Assembly: GCA_002401365.1 (NCBI GenBank) | Contig: NVSW01000053.1 | Location: 1 to 21,314 of the forward strand | From: Piscirickettsiaceae bacterium | GTDB taxonomy: Bacteria; Pseudomonadota; Gammaproteobacteria; Methylococcales; Cycloclasticaceae | DNA: 21,314 bases | Direction of reading: 5' to 3' | Shown: positions 14,516 through 21,314 of the stretch, in pieces | Numbering within the stretch: the stretch's first letter is position 1 | Layout: each line of letters starts with the position of its first letter | The notes under the pieces: generated by a model | Databases searched by the model: none | Seen by the model: the letters and a program-made list of their open reading frames with translations, nothing else | Told to the model about the DNA's origin: nothing | Program-made: the position numbers and the translations under genes

Positions 14516-17500
14516 TTAAAAACGGACAAAATTTTCTTGCCCAGGCAGTATTATTTTAAGTTTATTTATCAATTCATCTTTTGGGTAAACTGACCAAGTC
14601 TCAGCCAGGCCAATGGCTGCCATTACATTATGACAGGCGTATTTTATTTTTACTGGGCAATCGCCGCCACGAAAGATCGCCATTGTTTTATGCAGTTCAG
14701 CAACTACATCATCCATAGATTCTTCAGCGTTTTCATTTAATTCTAACAAAATGCTTTTAGCAAACTTTTCACGTGCTTGTTCTACGGTTAACACAGACTG
14801 TATAGTTACTCGATTTTGGCCTGCAAAATCATCAAATGACAACGTTCCTTCAATCACTACAATTTGCTCGGAAACGAGCATATCACGGTATTCTTCATAC
14901 GGTTCTGTATAAGCGACTAACTCTAGCCTAGCACTACTATCATCCAATATTATTGTAGCAATCTTAGAACCTCGTTTAGTTAACCGTGTTCTAACGTCTA
15001 AAATTAGACCCGCAATTGTGACAGGCTTACCTTTTGCGCGGTAACTTTTTCCTCCCTGAGGAACCGCGATGTCCATTTCTAGTAAACTGGACAATTTCCC
15101 AGAGACGATAGACAACATTTCATTTTTAACTGAATCATACGGATGCCCTGTTAAGTACAAACCAAGTGTTTCTTTTTCAGCCTTCAAACGAATATTTTCA
15201 GGCCATTCCGGCAGCTCAGCCTTTTGTAACTTAGCATCACTGCTCACAGTGGCTAAACCGAATAAATCGTTTTGTCCCGCTGAATCTGTTTTGCTTTGCT
15301 GTTCTGCAATTTTTATAACGCGTGGTAAATTGTGCATCAACTGCGCACGGTTTGCATCAAACGCATCTAAAGCACCCGATTTAATTAATGCTTCTTGAAC
15401 TCTTTTATTAGCTTTTCTTAAATCAATTTTATTCGCAAAATCATCATGACTAGTATATTTACCATCATGATGTCTGCGTTCAATCATTGATTCAATAGCC
15501 GCTTCTCCAACACCTTTAATCGCACCTAAACCATATAATATTTCGCTGTCCTCATTGGTGGTAAAGCGGTAATCAGATTGATTAATATCGGGCGGTAAGA
15601 TTTGTAACCCCATTTCTTTACACTCATCAATCAACATCACTACTTTATCGGTATTATCCATATCAGACGATAATACTGCCGCCATGAATTCGGAAGGGTA
15701 ATGGGCTTTTAACCAAGCTGTTTGATAGGCAATCAGTGCATACGCTGCAGAATGTGACTTATTAAAACCATACCCAGCGAACTTTTCCATTAAGTCGAAA
15801 ATGTAGGTTGCAGTTTTTAATTCAACGTTGTTTGCTACCGCGCCATCGGTAAACATTTTACGTTGCTTGGCCATCTCTTCAACTTTCTTCTTACCCATCG
15901 CGCGACGCAACAAATCAGCGCCACCTAGCGTATAACCAGCCAAATCCTGGGCGATTTGCATCACTTGTTCTTGATACAAAATAACACCGTTAGTTGGTTT
16001 TAAAATTGTTTCCAACGAAGGGTGCGGGTACTCAGCTTTTTTACGGCCATGTTTGACATTTATATAATCGTCAACCATCCCAGACTCAAGCGGACCAGGT
16101 CGAAATAAAGCAACAAGTGCGATAATATCTTCAAAACAATCTGGACGAAGGCGACGAATTAAATCCTTCATTCCTTTCGACTCTAGCTGAAAAACTGCCG
16201 TTGTTGCATAACGTTTAAACAACTCGTAGGTTAATTCGTCATCTCGAGGCAGGGCATCAATATCAACAAGTTCCTCACCCTTATCTTTGAGACGGGCATT
16301 AATATTTTGTAATGCCCAATCAATAATCGTTAGCGTACGTAACCCTAAAAAGTCAAATTTGACCAGCCCTACCGCTTCGATATCATCTTTATCAAATTGG
16401 GTCACTAAGCTACCACCGCCTTGTTCACAATATAGAGGTGAGAAGTCGGTCAATTTACTCGGCGCAATAACCACCCCGCCCGCATGTTTACCGGCATTTC
16501 TGGCGATACCTTCCAGCATTAAAGCCAAATCAATCAACTCACGAACTTCATCTTCTTCATCATAGGCTGTTTTAAGATCAGGGCTTTGTTCAAGTGCTTT
16601 TGTTAGTGTCATACCAATTTCAAACGGCACTGCTTTTGCCAACCTATCAACAAAACCATAAGGTTGACCCAGTACCCGACCAACATCCCTTACGACAGCT
16701 TTAGCGGCCATACTTCCATAGGTAATAATTTGAGATACTTTTTCTCGTCCGTAACGTTCACCAACATAGTCGATAACCCGATCGCGGCCATCCATACAAA
16801 AATCAATATCGAAATCGGGCATCGAGACCCGCTCTGGATTTAAGAAGCGCTCAAACAACAGATCAAACTCCATGGGGTCGATATCGGTGATTCGTAGTGC
16901 ATAAGCCACAATTGAACCGGCGCCTGAGCCCCGCCCTGGACCAACAGGAATAGCATTATCTTTCGCCCATTGAATAAAGTCTGCCACAATTAAAAAATAG
17001 CCCGGGAAGCCCATCTGGCAAATCACATCCAGTTCACGTTTAAGGCGGTCGGTATAGATTTTTTTTGTTCCCTCATCAAAAGTAATACGATGAGATGTTT
17101 CCTGAATTCTTTTTGTTAACCCCTCTTCTGCTAACTGAGTAATATACTCGTCTGTCGTTAAGCCACTTGGAATAGGAAATTCTGGCAAAAAGTTTTCCCC
17201 AAGTGTCAGTTCTAAATTACATCTCTCAGCTATATGAACAGTATTTTCCAACGCTTCTGGCAAGTCTTCAAAAAGTGTTAGCATTTCTTCTGTTGACTTT
17301 AAATACTGTTCGACAGTATGGTTTTTAGGCCGGCGTGGGTCCGATAAAACCCGCCCTTGGTTTATACACACCCGCGCCTCATGTGCGTCAAACTCTTCGG
17401 CTCGAAGAAAACAATTTACGTTGGTAGCAACAACAGGCACATTTTTTTGTAATGCCAACGTTACAACTTGGTGGATATAAGACTCCTCTCCTGTTTGTCC

Positions 17501-18025
17501 AAGTCGCTGTACTTCTAAATAAAAACGATCGCCGAATGCAACCAACCATTTACTAAGGCAATGACTAGCACCTTCCTCATCTTTTGCACCTAATAATGTA
17601 CCCACTTCTCCATTTAAACCGCCTGATAAGGCAATAAGACCGTCATTTTTATTTAAAATTTTCTCTGTTGTTAAATACGCAATACCTTTTTCTTGGCCAT
17701 GAAGGTAGGCCTCTGAAATTAGTTCAGATAAACCTAAATACCCCGCTCTATTTTTTATCAACAGAGTAACCACGAAAGGCTGTTTCTGATCAATTGAATC
17801 TTTAATCAAAACATCCACACCAATAATAGGCTTTACCCCGGCGGCTATAGCTGCACGATAAAACTTTACCGTGGCAAATAGGTTCGTACGGTCAGTAACG
17901 GCAACCGCGGGCATATTAAGTTCTTTTACCTTTGCTACCAAAGGTTTAATACGAATTAACCCATCAACCAAAGAATATTCCGTATGATTTCTGAGGTGAA
18001 TGAATGCTGGTCTGCTACTAGACAT
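14516..18025 (-). CDS. dnaE: DNA polymerase III alpha subunit
   Basis: Catalytic subunit of the replicative polymerase, 1169 residues (E. coli 1160). Domains in order: PHP domain (about 5-270, opening HLRNHTEYSLVDGL), palm and thumb with catalytic D406 and D408 in PDFDIDFCMDGRD and D558 in KFDFLGLRTL, fingers around GYGFNKSHSAAYALIAYQ, tandem helix-hairpin-helix region near 820-900, then an internal beta-clamp motif QNDLF at 918-922 (QADMF in E. coli), an OB fold at about 1000-1080 and a C-terminal tau-binding region. The second PHP metal position is glutamate rather than the aspartate found in E. coli's degenerate domain. It overlaps rnhB by 8 bases, as usual for this cluster, and has no clear ribosome site. 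Confidence 0.98.
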   Translation of the reverse strand: MSSSRPAFIHLRNHTEYSLVDGLIRIKPLVAKVKELNMPAVAVTDRTNLFATVKFYRAAIAAGVKPIIGVDVLIKDSIDQKQPFVVTLLIKNRAGYLGLSELISEAYLHGQEKGIAYLTTEKILNKNDGLIALSGGLNGEVGTLLGAKDEEGASHCLSKWLVAFGDRFYLEVQRLGQTGEESYIHQVVTLALQKNVPVVATNVNCFLRAEEFDAHEARVCINQGRVLSDPRRPKNHTVEQYLKSTEEMLTLFEDLPEALENTVHIAERCNLELTLGENFLPEFPIPSGLTTDEYITQLAEEGLTKRIQETSHRITFDEGTKKIYTDRLKRELDVICQMGFPGYFLIVADFIQWAKDNAIPVGPGRGSGAGSIVAYALRITDIDPMEFDLLFERFLNPERVSMPDFDIDFCMDGRDRVIDYVGERYGREKVSQIITYGSMAAKAVVRDVGRVLGQPYGFVDRLAKAVPFEIGMTLTKALEQSPDLKTAYDEEDEVRELIDLALMLEGIARNAGKHAGGVVIAPSKLTDFSPLYCEQGGGSLVTQFDKDDIEAVGLVKFDFLGLRTLTIIDWALQNINARLKDKGEELVDIDALPRDDELTYELFKRYATTAVFQLESKGMKDLIRRLRPDCFEDIIALVALFRPGPLESGMVDDYINVKHGRKKAEYPHPSLETILKPTNGVILYQEQVMQIAQDLAGYTLGGADLLRRAMGKKKVEEMAKQRKMFTDGAVANNVELKTATYIFDLMEKFAGYGFNKSHSAAYALIAYQTAWLKAHYPSEFMAAVLSSDMDNTDKVVMLIDECKEMGLQILPPDINQSDYRFTTNEDSEILYGLGAIKGVGEAAIESMIERRHHDGKYTSHDDFANKIDLRKANKRVQEALIKSGALDAFDANRAQLMHNLPRVIKIAEQQSKTDSAGQNDLFGLATVSSDAKLQKAELPEWPENIRLKAEKETLGLYLTGHPYDSVKNEMLSIVSGKLSSLLEMDIAVPQGGKSYRAKGKPVTIAGLILDVRTRLTKRGSKIATIILDDSSARLELVAYTEPYEEYRDMLVSEQIVVIEGTLSFDDFAGQNRVTIQSVLTVEQAREKFAKSILLELNENAEESMDDVVAELHKTMAIFRGGDCPVKIKYACHNVMAAIGLAETWSVYPKDELINKLKIILPGQENFVRF

Positions 18026-18596
18026 TTAACAACATTTTCACAGGAGAAAAAGAACGTCGATGGATAGCAGAAATGCCATTCATTTCGAGCGCTTGTTTAT
18101 GTTGTTTAGTCGGGTAGCCCTTATGCTTTTCAAGACCATAACCAGGATATAAAACGTCCAATGTATTCATATGATCATCGCGATAGACCTTAGCAATAAT
18201 TGAAGCCGCTGATATTTCTTGTATCAAGTTATCCCCACCTTTAATGCACTCACCATTTATGGGTATTTCAGGGTAAAAAATTCCATCAACCTGAGCAAAA
18301 TCAGCTTTAACGGATAGACTTTGGTACGCCCTTTTCATTGCTAATAGGCTCGCCTGTAAAATATTAATAATATCAATCTCAACCACCTCTGCCCTACCAA
18401 TACCCCATGCAAGAGAGTTTTCTTTAATCATTATGGCTAATTTTTCACGCTTCAATTTAGTTAACGTCTTTGAGTCTGCCAAGCCATTAATAGGCGCTTC
18501 TTTATTTAAAATAACGGCCGCTGCAACAACAGGGCCCGCTATACAGCCTCTACCTACCTCATCTAAGCCAACAATCAATAAATTATCGCGCTTCAA
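18018..18596 (-). CDS. rnhB: Ribonuclease HII
   Basis: Cleaves RNA in RNA-DNA hybrids and removes single ribonucleotides from DNA. The 192-residue protein has the active-site GLDEVGRG (D11, E12) with the GRG motif that reads the RNA-DNA junction, ADSKTL, the third acidic position in QVDG and ISAASIIAKVYRDD, ending HRRSFSPVK. After GRG the usual P-L/W is C-I, an uncommon substitution. The start is TTG 18596, a rare initiator, supported by AGAGGA five bases upstream and by the absence of any ATG or GTG before the active site. It overlaps lpxB by 14 bases and dnaE by 8. Confidence 0.96.
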   Translation of the reverse strand: MKRDNLLIVGLDEVGRGCIAGPVVAAAVILNKEAPINGLADSKTLTKLKREKLAIMIKENSLAWGIGRAEVVEIDIINILQASLLAMKRAYQSLSVKADFAQVDGIFYPEIPINGECIKGGDNLIQEISAASIIAKVYRDDHMNTLDVLYPGYGLEKHKGYPTKQHKQALEMNGISAIHRRSFSPVKMLLNV

Positions 18597-19737
18597 TTGT
18601 ATCCTCTATCACCTTAGAGACAATCTCTGCTGCCTGCATATCTGCATCACATGTTAATTGCTTATTAAGCACGTCGAATGAGTTCAACATGGCCTTGGTC
18701 TTTTCTGGCTCAGATAGTAACTTAATAATTTGCTCGGATAAATTTTTAGCCGTCGCCTCTTCTTGCAAAAACTCAGGCACCAGTTGTTTACCCGCTATTA
18801 GATTTGGCATTGATACAAACGGTACCTTAAGCAATGAGAATGTTCTAATAACCCAGGCGGTTAGAGCAGATAACTTATAGGCAACAACCATTGGTTTTTT
18901 TAGCAACATTATTTCTAACGTAGCTGTGCCGGACGCCGCCAATACGATATCACTCGCCAGTATCATATTTTCAGCTGCTATATGCTGTATCTGTATACGT
19001 TCCAAGTTCACACAATCCTTTAGCACAGTTTCAAAACAGTCTTTAGTAGCCTCATCTGGCATTGGCACCAATATTTTAAGGTTATGGAGCTGTTTCTGGC
19101 ACAACCTTGCAGCCTCTATAAATATAGCTGCGTGTCTATTAATCTCTCCCATGCGGCTACCAGGCATAAGCGTTAAAACTGTATCAGAGTCAGAAAAGCC
19201 AAACTGTTTACGAGCATTAATGGTCGTATCAATTTTATTTAATTTATCAGCAAGTGGGTGTCCAATAAAAAAAGCGGGTACACTCTTATCCTTAAAATAC
19301 GTTTCTTCAAAAGGGAAAATACACAATAGCGCATTTAATGCACCTTCAAGTTTTTTTATTCTTTTAGGTCGCCAAGCCCATACCGTTGGGCTAACGTAAT
19401 GGACAGTTTTTATACCTTTTTGGTGCAAGTCGCGTTCTAGTTTAAGATTAAAATCCGGCGCATCGATGCCAATAAAAACATCCGGCAAGTCTTGTAGTAA
19501 CGTTTCCGTTAATTGTTTTCTTATTTTCAACAAACCCGGAAGGTGTTTTAGCACCTCAAATAAACCAAACACCGAGAGTTGATGCATGGGATAAAGTGAG
19601 TTAAACCCTTCTGCAAGCATCTTGGGGCCGCCAATGCCATAAAACTGAGCATCTGGATATCGCTTCGCTAGGGCAGTCATTAACCCCGCTCCCAAGATAT
19701 CACCCGAATGTTCACCAGCAACTATTGCAATCTTCAT
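18583..19737 (-). CDS. lpxB: Lipid-A-disaccharide synthase
   Basis: Peripheral membrane glycosyltransferase (family GT19) joining UDP-diacylglucosamine and lipid X into the lipid A disaccharide. The 384-residue protein opens with KIAIVAGEHSGDILGAGL, then FYGIGGPKM, LSVFGLFEVL, GIDAPDFNL, HYVSPTVWAW and ending region AASGTATLE, all standard. It starts at ATG 19737 with no recognisable Shine-Dalgarno, 74 bases after lpxA, an unusually wide gap for this otherwise overlapping cluster. That gap holds a hairpin and promoter-like sequence on the opposite strand. Confidence 0.97.
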   Translation of the reverse strand: MKIAIVAGEHSGDILGAGLMTALAKRYPDAQFYGIGGPKMLAEGFNSLYPMHQLSVFGLFEVLKHLPGLLKIRKQLTETLLQDLPDVFIGIDAPDFNLKLERDLHQKGIKTVHYVSPTVWAWRPKRIKKLEGALNALLCIFPFEETYFKDKSVPAFFIGHPLADKLNKIDTTINARKQFGFSDSDTVLTLMPGSRMGEINRHAAIFIEAARLCQKQLHNLKILVPMPDEATKDCFETVLKDCVNLERIQIQHIAAENMILASDIVLAASGTATLEIMLLKKPMVVAYKLSALTAWVIRTFSLLKVPFVSMPNLIAGKQLVPEFLQEEATAKNLSEQIIKLLSEPEKTKAMLNSFDVLNKQLTCDADMQAAEIVSKVIEDTIEAR

Positions 19738-19747
19738 AAGGCGAATT

Positions 19748-19775
19748 TTGACTTAAGAACCAATATATTTATAAG
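19748..19775 (+). promoter_or_regulatory. Near-consensus promoter antisense to lpxA
   Basis: On the plus strand TTGACT (19748-19753) and TATAAG (19770-19775) are separated by 16 bases, each matching the sigma-70 consensus at five of six positions. Transcription would begin near 19782 and run antisense through lpxA. The sequence match is direct; activity is unproven, and the gap is AT-rich, which makes chance matches more likely. Confidence 0.35.
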
Positions 19776-19779
19776 ACAT

Positions 19780-19799
19780 GTCAGATGTAATTGTCTGAC
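19780..19799. repeat. Hairpin GTCAGA-(8)-TCTGAC between lpxA and lpxB
   Basis: A perfect six-base inverted repeat with an 8-base loop in the 74-base gap. No T tract follows on either strand, so it is not a standard terminator. An adjoining GACATGTC palindrome (19775-19782) offers a competing pairing. It could be an operator, a processing site of the lpx mRNA, or the 5' end of an antisense RNA starting at the promoter just before it. Confidence 0.4.
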
Positions 19800-19811
19800 C
19801 TAGGATTAAAA

Positions 19812-20582
19812 CTAACGAAGGATACTGCGGTTAGAGCCTTTTAAAAACGTAACCATTCTCTGCAACTCAGAAATATCTCTGGCCTTTACTTCAAGCTGGT
19901 CAACAGCTTCAGTCAATTTCAAACCCGATTTATACAACAATTTATATGCCCGTTTTATTTCTAAAATAGAGCCTTTAGAAAAACCTTTTCGTTCTAAACC
20001 GACTATATTTATTCCATGAGGTTGAGTTGGCCTTCCGCCAACCATCACATAGGGAGGAACATCTTTGGCAATCGCACTACCCATAGCCGAAAAACTGTAG
20101 TCGCCCACTTGACAAAATTGGTGAACAATCGAAAAGCCGCCTAAGATAACAGATGAACCAATGCGCACATGCCCTCCTAAAGAAGCAGCATTAGCAAGAA
20201 TAACATCGTTAGCGATAACACAATCATGAGCAACGTGGGTATACGCCATCAACAAGTTATCGTTTCCAATTAAAGTTATGTTTTTATCTTGAATGGTTCC
20301 CCGATGAATTGTTGTAAATTCACGAATAATATTATTATCACCAATTTCTAAATAAGAAAGCTCACCGGCATACTTCTTATCTTGAGGATCTTCACCAACG
20401 GATGCAAACTGATAAATATGATTGTTTTCGCCGATAGTCGTTGTACCTTTAATGGATACGTGTGAGCCAATCACAGTTCCTGCACCAATACTCACATTGG
20501 CACCAATAACACTATAAGCCCCAATAGTCACATCGGCCGCTATAGTAGTGGAAGCGTCAACAATGGCAGTTTTATGAATCAT
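19812..20582 (-). CDS. lpxA: UDP-N-acetylglucosamine acyltransferase LpxA
   Basis: First step of lipid A synthesis: transfers a 3-hydroxyacyl chain from ACP to the 3-OH of UDP-GlcNAc. The 256-residue protein is a left-handed beta helix of hexapeptide repeats with a helical C-terminal tail. The catalytic histidine is H119 in THVAHD (E. coli H125), and H154-Q155 match E. coli H160-Q161, giving a constant offset of six. At the chain-length ruler position, E. coli G173, this protein has M167, as at the equivalent site (M169) in Pseudomonas, which uses C10 chains. It overlaps fabZ by four bases (ATGA) with AAGGAA eight bases before ATG 20582. Confidence 0.97.
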   Translation of the reverse strand: MIHKTAIVDASTTIAADVTIGAYSVIGANVSIGAGTVIGSHVSIKGTTTIGENNHIYQFASVGEDPQDKKYAGELSYLEIGDNNIIREFTTIHRGTIQDKNITLIGNDNLLMAYTHVAHDCVIANDVILANAASLGGHVRIGSSVILGGFSIVHQFCQVGDYSFSAMGSAIAKDVPPYVMVGGRPTQPHGINIVGLERKGFSKGSILEIKRAYKLLYKSGLKLTEAVDQLEVKARDISELQRMVTFLKGSNRSILR

Positions 20583-21028
20583 TTTGTCGATTCCTTAGAA
20601 GCACACATAATATCCGCGGTCACCACAACCTTATCGTCGACCATTGCCTTAACACTAAATGTCCAAATATTTCGTCTATTTTTTTTAAACAAAACCTCTA
20701 ACAGTAACTGGTCGCCAGGTACTACAGAACGCTTGAAACGGGCATTATCAATACCTACCAGATAATACTCACCAAATGATTCACCTTGTGAATCTAAGGT
20801 TTTCATAGATAGCAGCCCCGTAGCCTGAGCCAAAGCCTCAATAATCATCACACCAGGCATAATTGGGTTATGGGGAAAATGCCCGCTAAAAAAAGGCTCA
20901 TTGTAGCTCACATTTTTTAGTGCTAATAAACGTTCATTCGGGGTGAATTCAAGCACCCTATCTATCATTAAAAAGGGGTAGCGATGAGGCAAAAACTCCA
21001 TAACCCTTCTGACATCATCTTGTTCCAT
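20579..21028 (-). CDS. fabZ: 3-hydroxyacyl-ACP dehydratase FabZ
   Basis: Dehydrates 3-hydroxyacyl-ACP in fatty acid elongation and so competes with LpxA and LpxD for the same 3-hydroxyacyl-ACP pool. The 149-residue hot-dog protein has LPHRYPFLMIDRV near the start and the active-site segment SGHFPHNPIMPGVMIIEALAQ with H50 and E64. Its start ATG 21028 shares one base with the lpxD stop (TAATG), with AAAGG six bases upstream, and its stop overlaps lpxA. This placement inside the lpx cluster is conserved in gammaproteobacteria. Confidence 0.98.
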   Translation of the reverse strand: MEQDDVRRVMEFLPHRYPFLMIDRVLEFTPNERLLALKNVSYNEPFFSGHFPHNPIMPGVMIIEALAQATGLLSMKTLDSQGESFGEYYLVGIDNARFKRSVVPGDQLLLEVLFKKNRRNIWTFSVKAMVDDKVVVTADIMCASKESTK

Positions 21029-21314
21029 TAAAAACCTTTATTTTTAAGTAATTTATTTATTTTTTTAGACAATTTATCTAGCTGTTTAAATCTAACAGCA
21101 TTTTTCAACCACTCACTATTTTTTTGAAATGGTGTTCCTGAAGAATATACGCCGGCCTCTTTAATCGAATGAGTCACCATGGTCATGCCTGTCATATGCA
21201 CATTATCCGCAATAGAAATATGACCTACAATACCAACACCGCCTGCTAACGTACAGTACTTACCTACCACCGTACTACCAGCAATTCCTGCACATCCAGC
21301 AATTGCAGTATGGT
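21028..21314 (-). CDS. lpxD: UDP-3-O-acylglucosamine N-acyltransferase LpxD, C-terminal part
   Basis: Third acylation enzyme of lipid A synthesis, N-acylating UDP-3-O-acyl-glucosamine. Only the last 94 residues are in the window; reading continues open to the right edge, so the gene is cut by the window and not truncated. Visible are the end of the hexapeptide helix (HTAIAGCAGIAGST, GGVGIVGHISIADNV), the family-specific GVYSSGTPFQ and the C-terminal helix WLKNAVRFKQLDKL, which binds acyl carrier protein in homologues. It leads the lpxD-fabZ-lpxA-lpxB order. Confidence 0.95.
   Translation of the reverse strand, partial: HTAIAGCAGIAGSTVVGKYCTLAGGVGIVGHISIADNVHMTGMTMVTHSIKEAGVYSSGTPFQKNSEWLKNAVRFKQLDKLSKKINKLLKNKGF

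Noticed and set aside
15069..15398. 109-codon plus-strand open frame inside dnaE
   Set aside because: Antisense to the dnaE OB-fold and clamp-binding region; shadow.
18926..19399. 157-codon plus-strand open frame inside lpxB
   Set aside because: Antisense to the conserved lpxB reading frame, with no recognisable domain or ribosome site; a shadow frame.
1..21314. Mobile elements, CRISPR, defence systems, tRNA or rRNA genes, prophage
   Set aside because: No transposase, integrase, direct-repeat array, cloverleaf or ribosomal RNA signature was seen; all genes are conserved housekeeping families with even base composition.

Overview
This is an ordinary but very gene-dense piece of chromosome from a gammaproteobacterium. 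Gene order supports this: lpxD-fabZ-lpxA-lpxB-rnhB-dnaE-accA-tilS, then pyrG-kdsA-eno-ftsB-ispD-ispF-truD, then surE-pcm-yqaA-nlpD-rpoS, all resembling the arrangement in Escherichia and Pseudomonas. The DNA is visibly AT-rich (roughly 40% GC by eye). KdsA is of the metal-dependent, Xanthomonas/Aquifex-like class and LpxA carries a Pseudomonas-like chain-length residue. A marine, Thiotrichales-like lineage (Cycloclasticus/Methylophaga relatives) is my guess only; a 16S or whole-proteome comparison would be needed to name it.

Layout from left to right. Positions 1-440 hold the N-terminal part of an alanine-type aminotransferase (alaC-like, minus strand) behind a good sigma-70-type promoter. 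Positions 601-630 are the rho-independent terminator of rpoS. Positions 632-4328 are a minus-strand operon, surE-pcm-yqaA-nlpD-rpoS, for stress, protein repair and cell division. Positions 4365-4907 hold the only plus-strand gene, a small Smr-domain protein, divergent from surE across 36 very AT-rich bases and convergent with uppP. Positions 4915-12032 are a minus-strand run pyrG-kdsA-eno-ftsB-ispD-ispF-truD-uppP with a perfect -10 box before pyrG. Positions 12129-21314 are a second minus-strand run (lpxD)-fabZ-lpxA-lpxB-rnhB-dnaE-accA-tilS, cut at the right edge inside lpxD.

The genes fit together around envelope growth and replication: lipid A (lpxD, lpxA, lpxB, fabZ, kdsA), fatty acid start-up (accA), the isoprenoid route to undecaprenyl phosphate (ispD, ispF, uppP), septation (ftsB, nlpD), nucleotide and DNA synthesis (pyrG, dnaE, rnhB), tRNA modification (tilS, truD), glycolysis (eno) and the stationary-phase sigma factor (rpoS). 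No tRNA or rRNA gene, insertion sequence, CRISPR array, prophage or defence cassette was seen, and no gene-free stretch exceeds 300 bases (the longest is 441-631).

I found no new biological system. The points worth a second look are residue-level and regulatory: a predicted short-chain (C10-like) LpxA, an NlpD whose LytM domain has lost two further histidines and whose linker is lysine-rich with two A8 tracts, an rpoS with no leader between it and nlpD, a tiny divergent surE/smr gap with no Shine-Dalgarno on either side, and a near-consensus antisense promoter plus hairpin between lpxA and lpxB.
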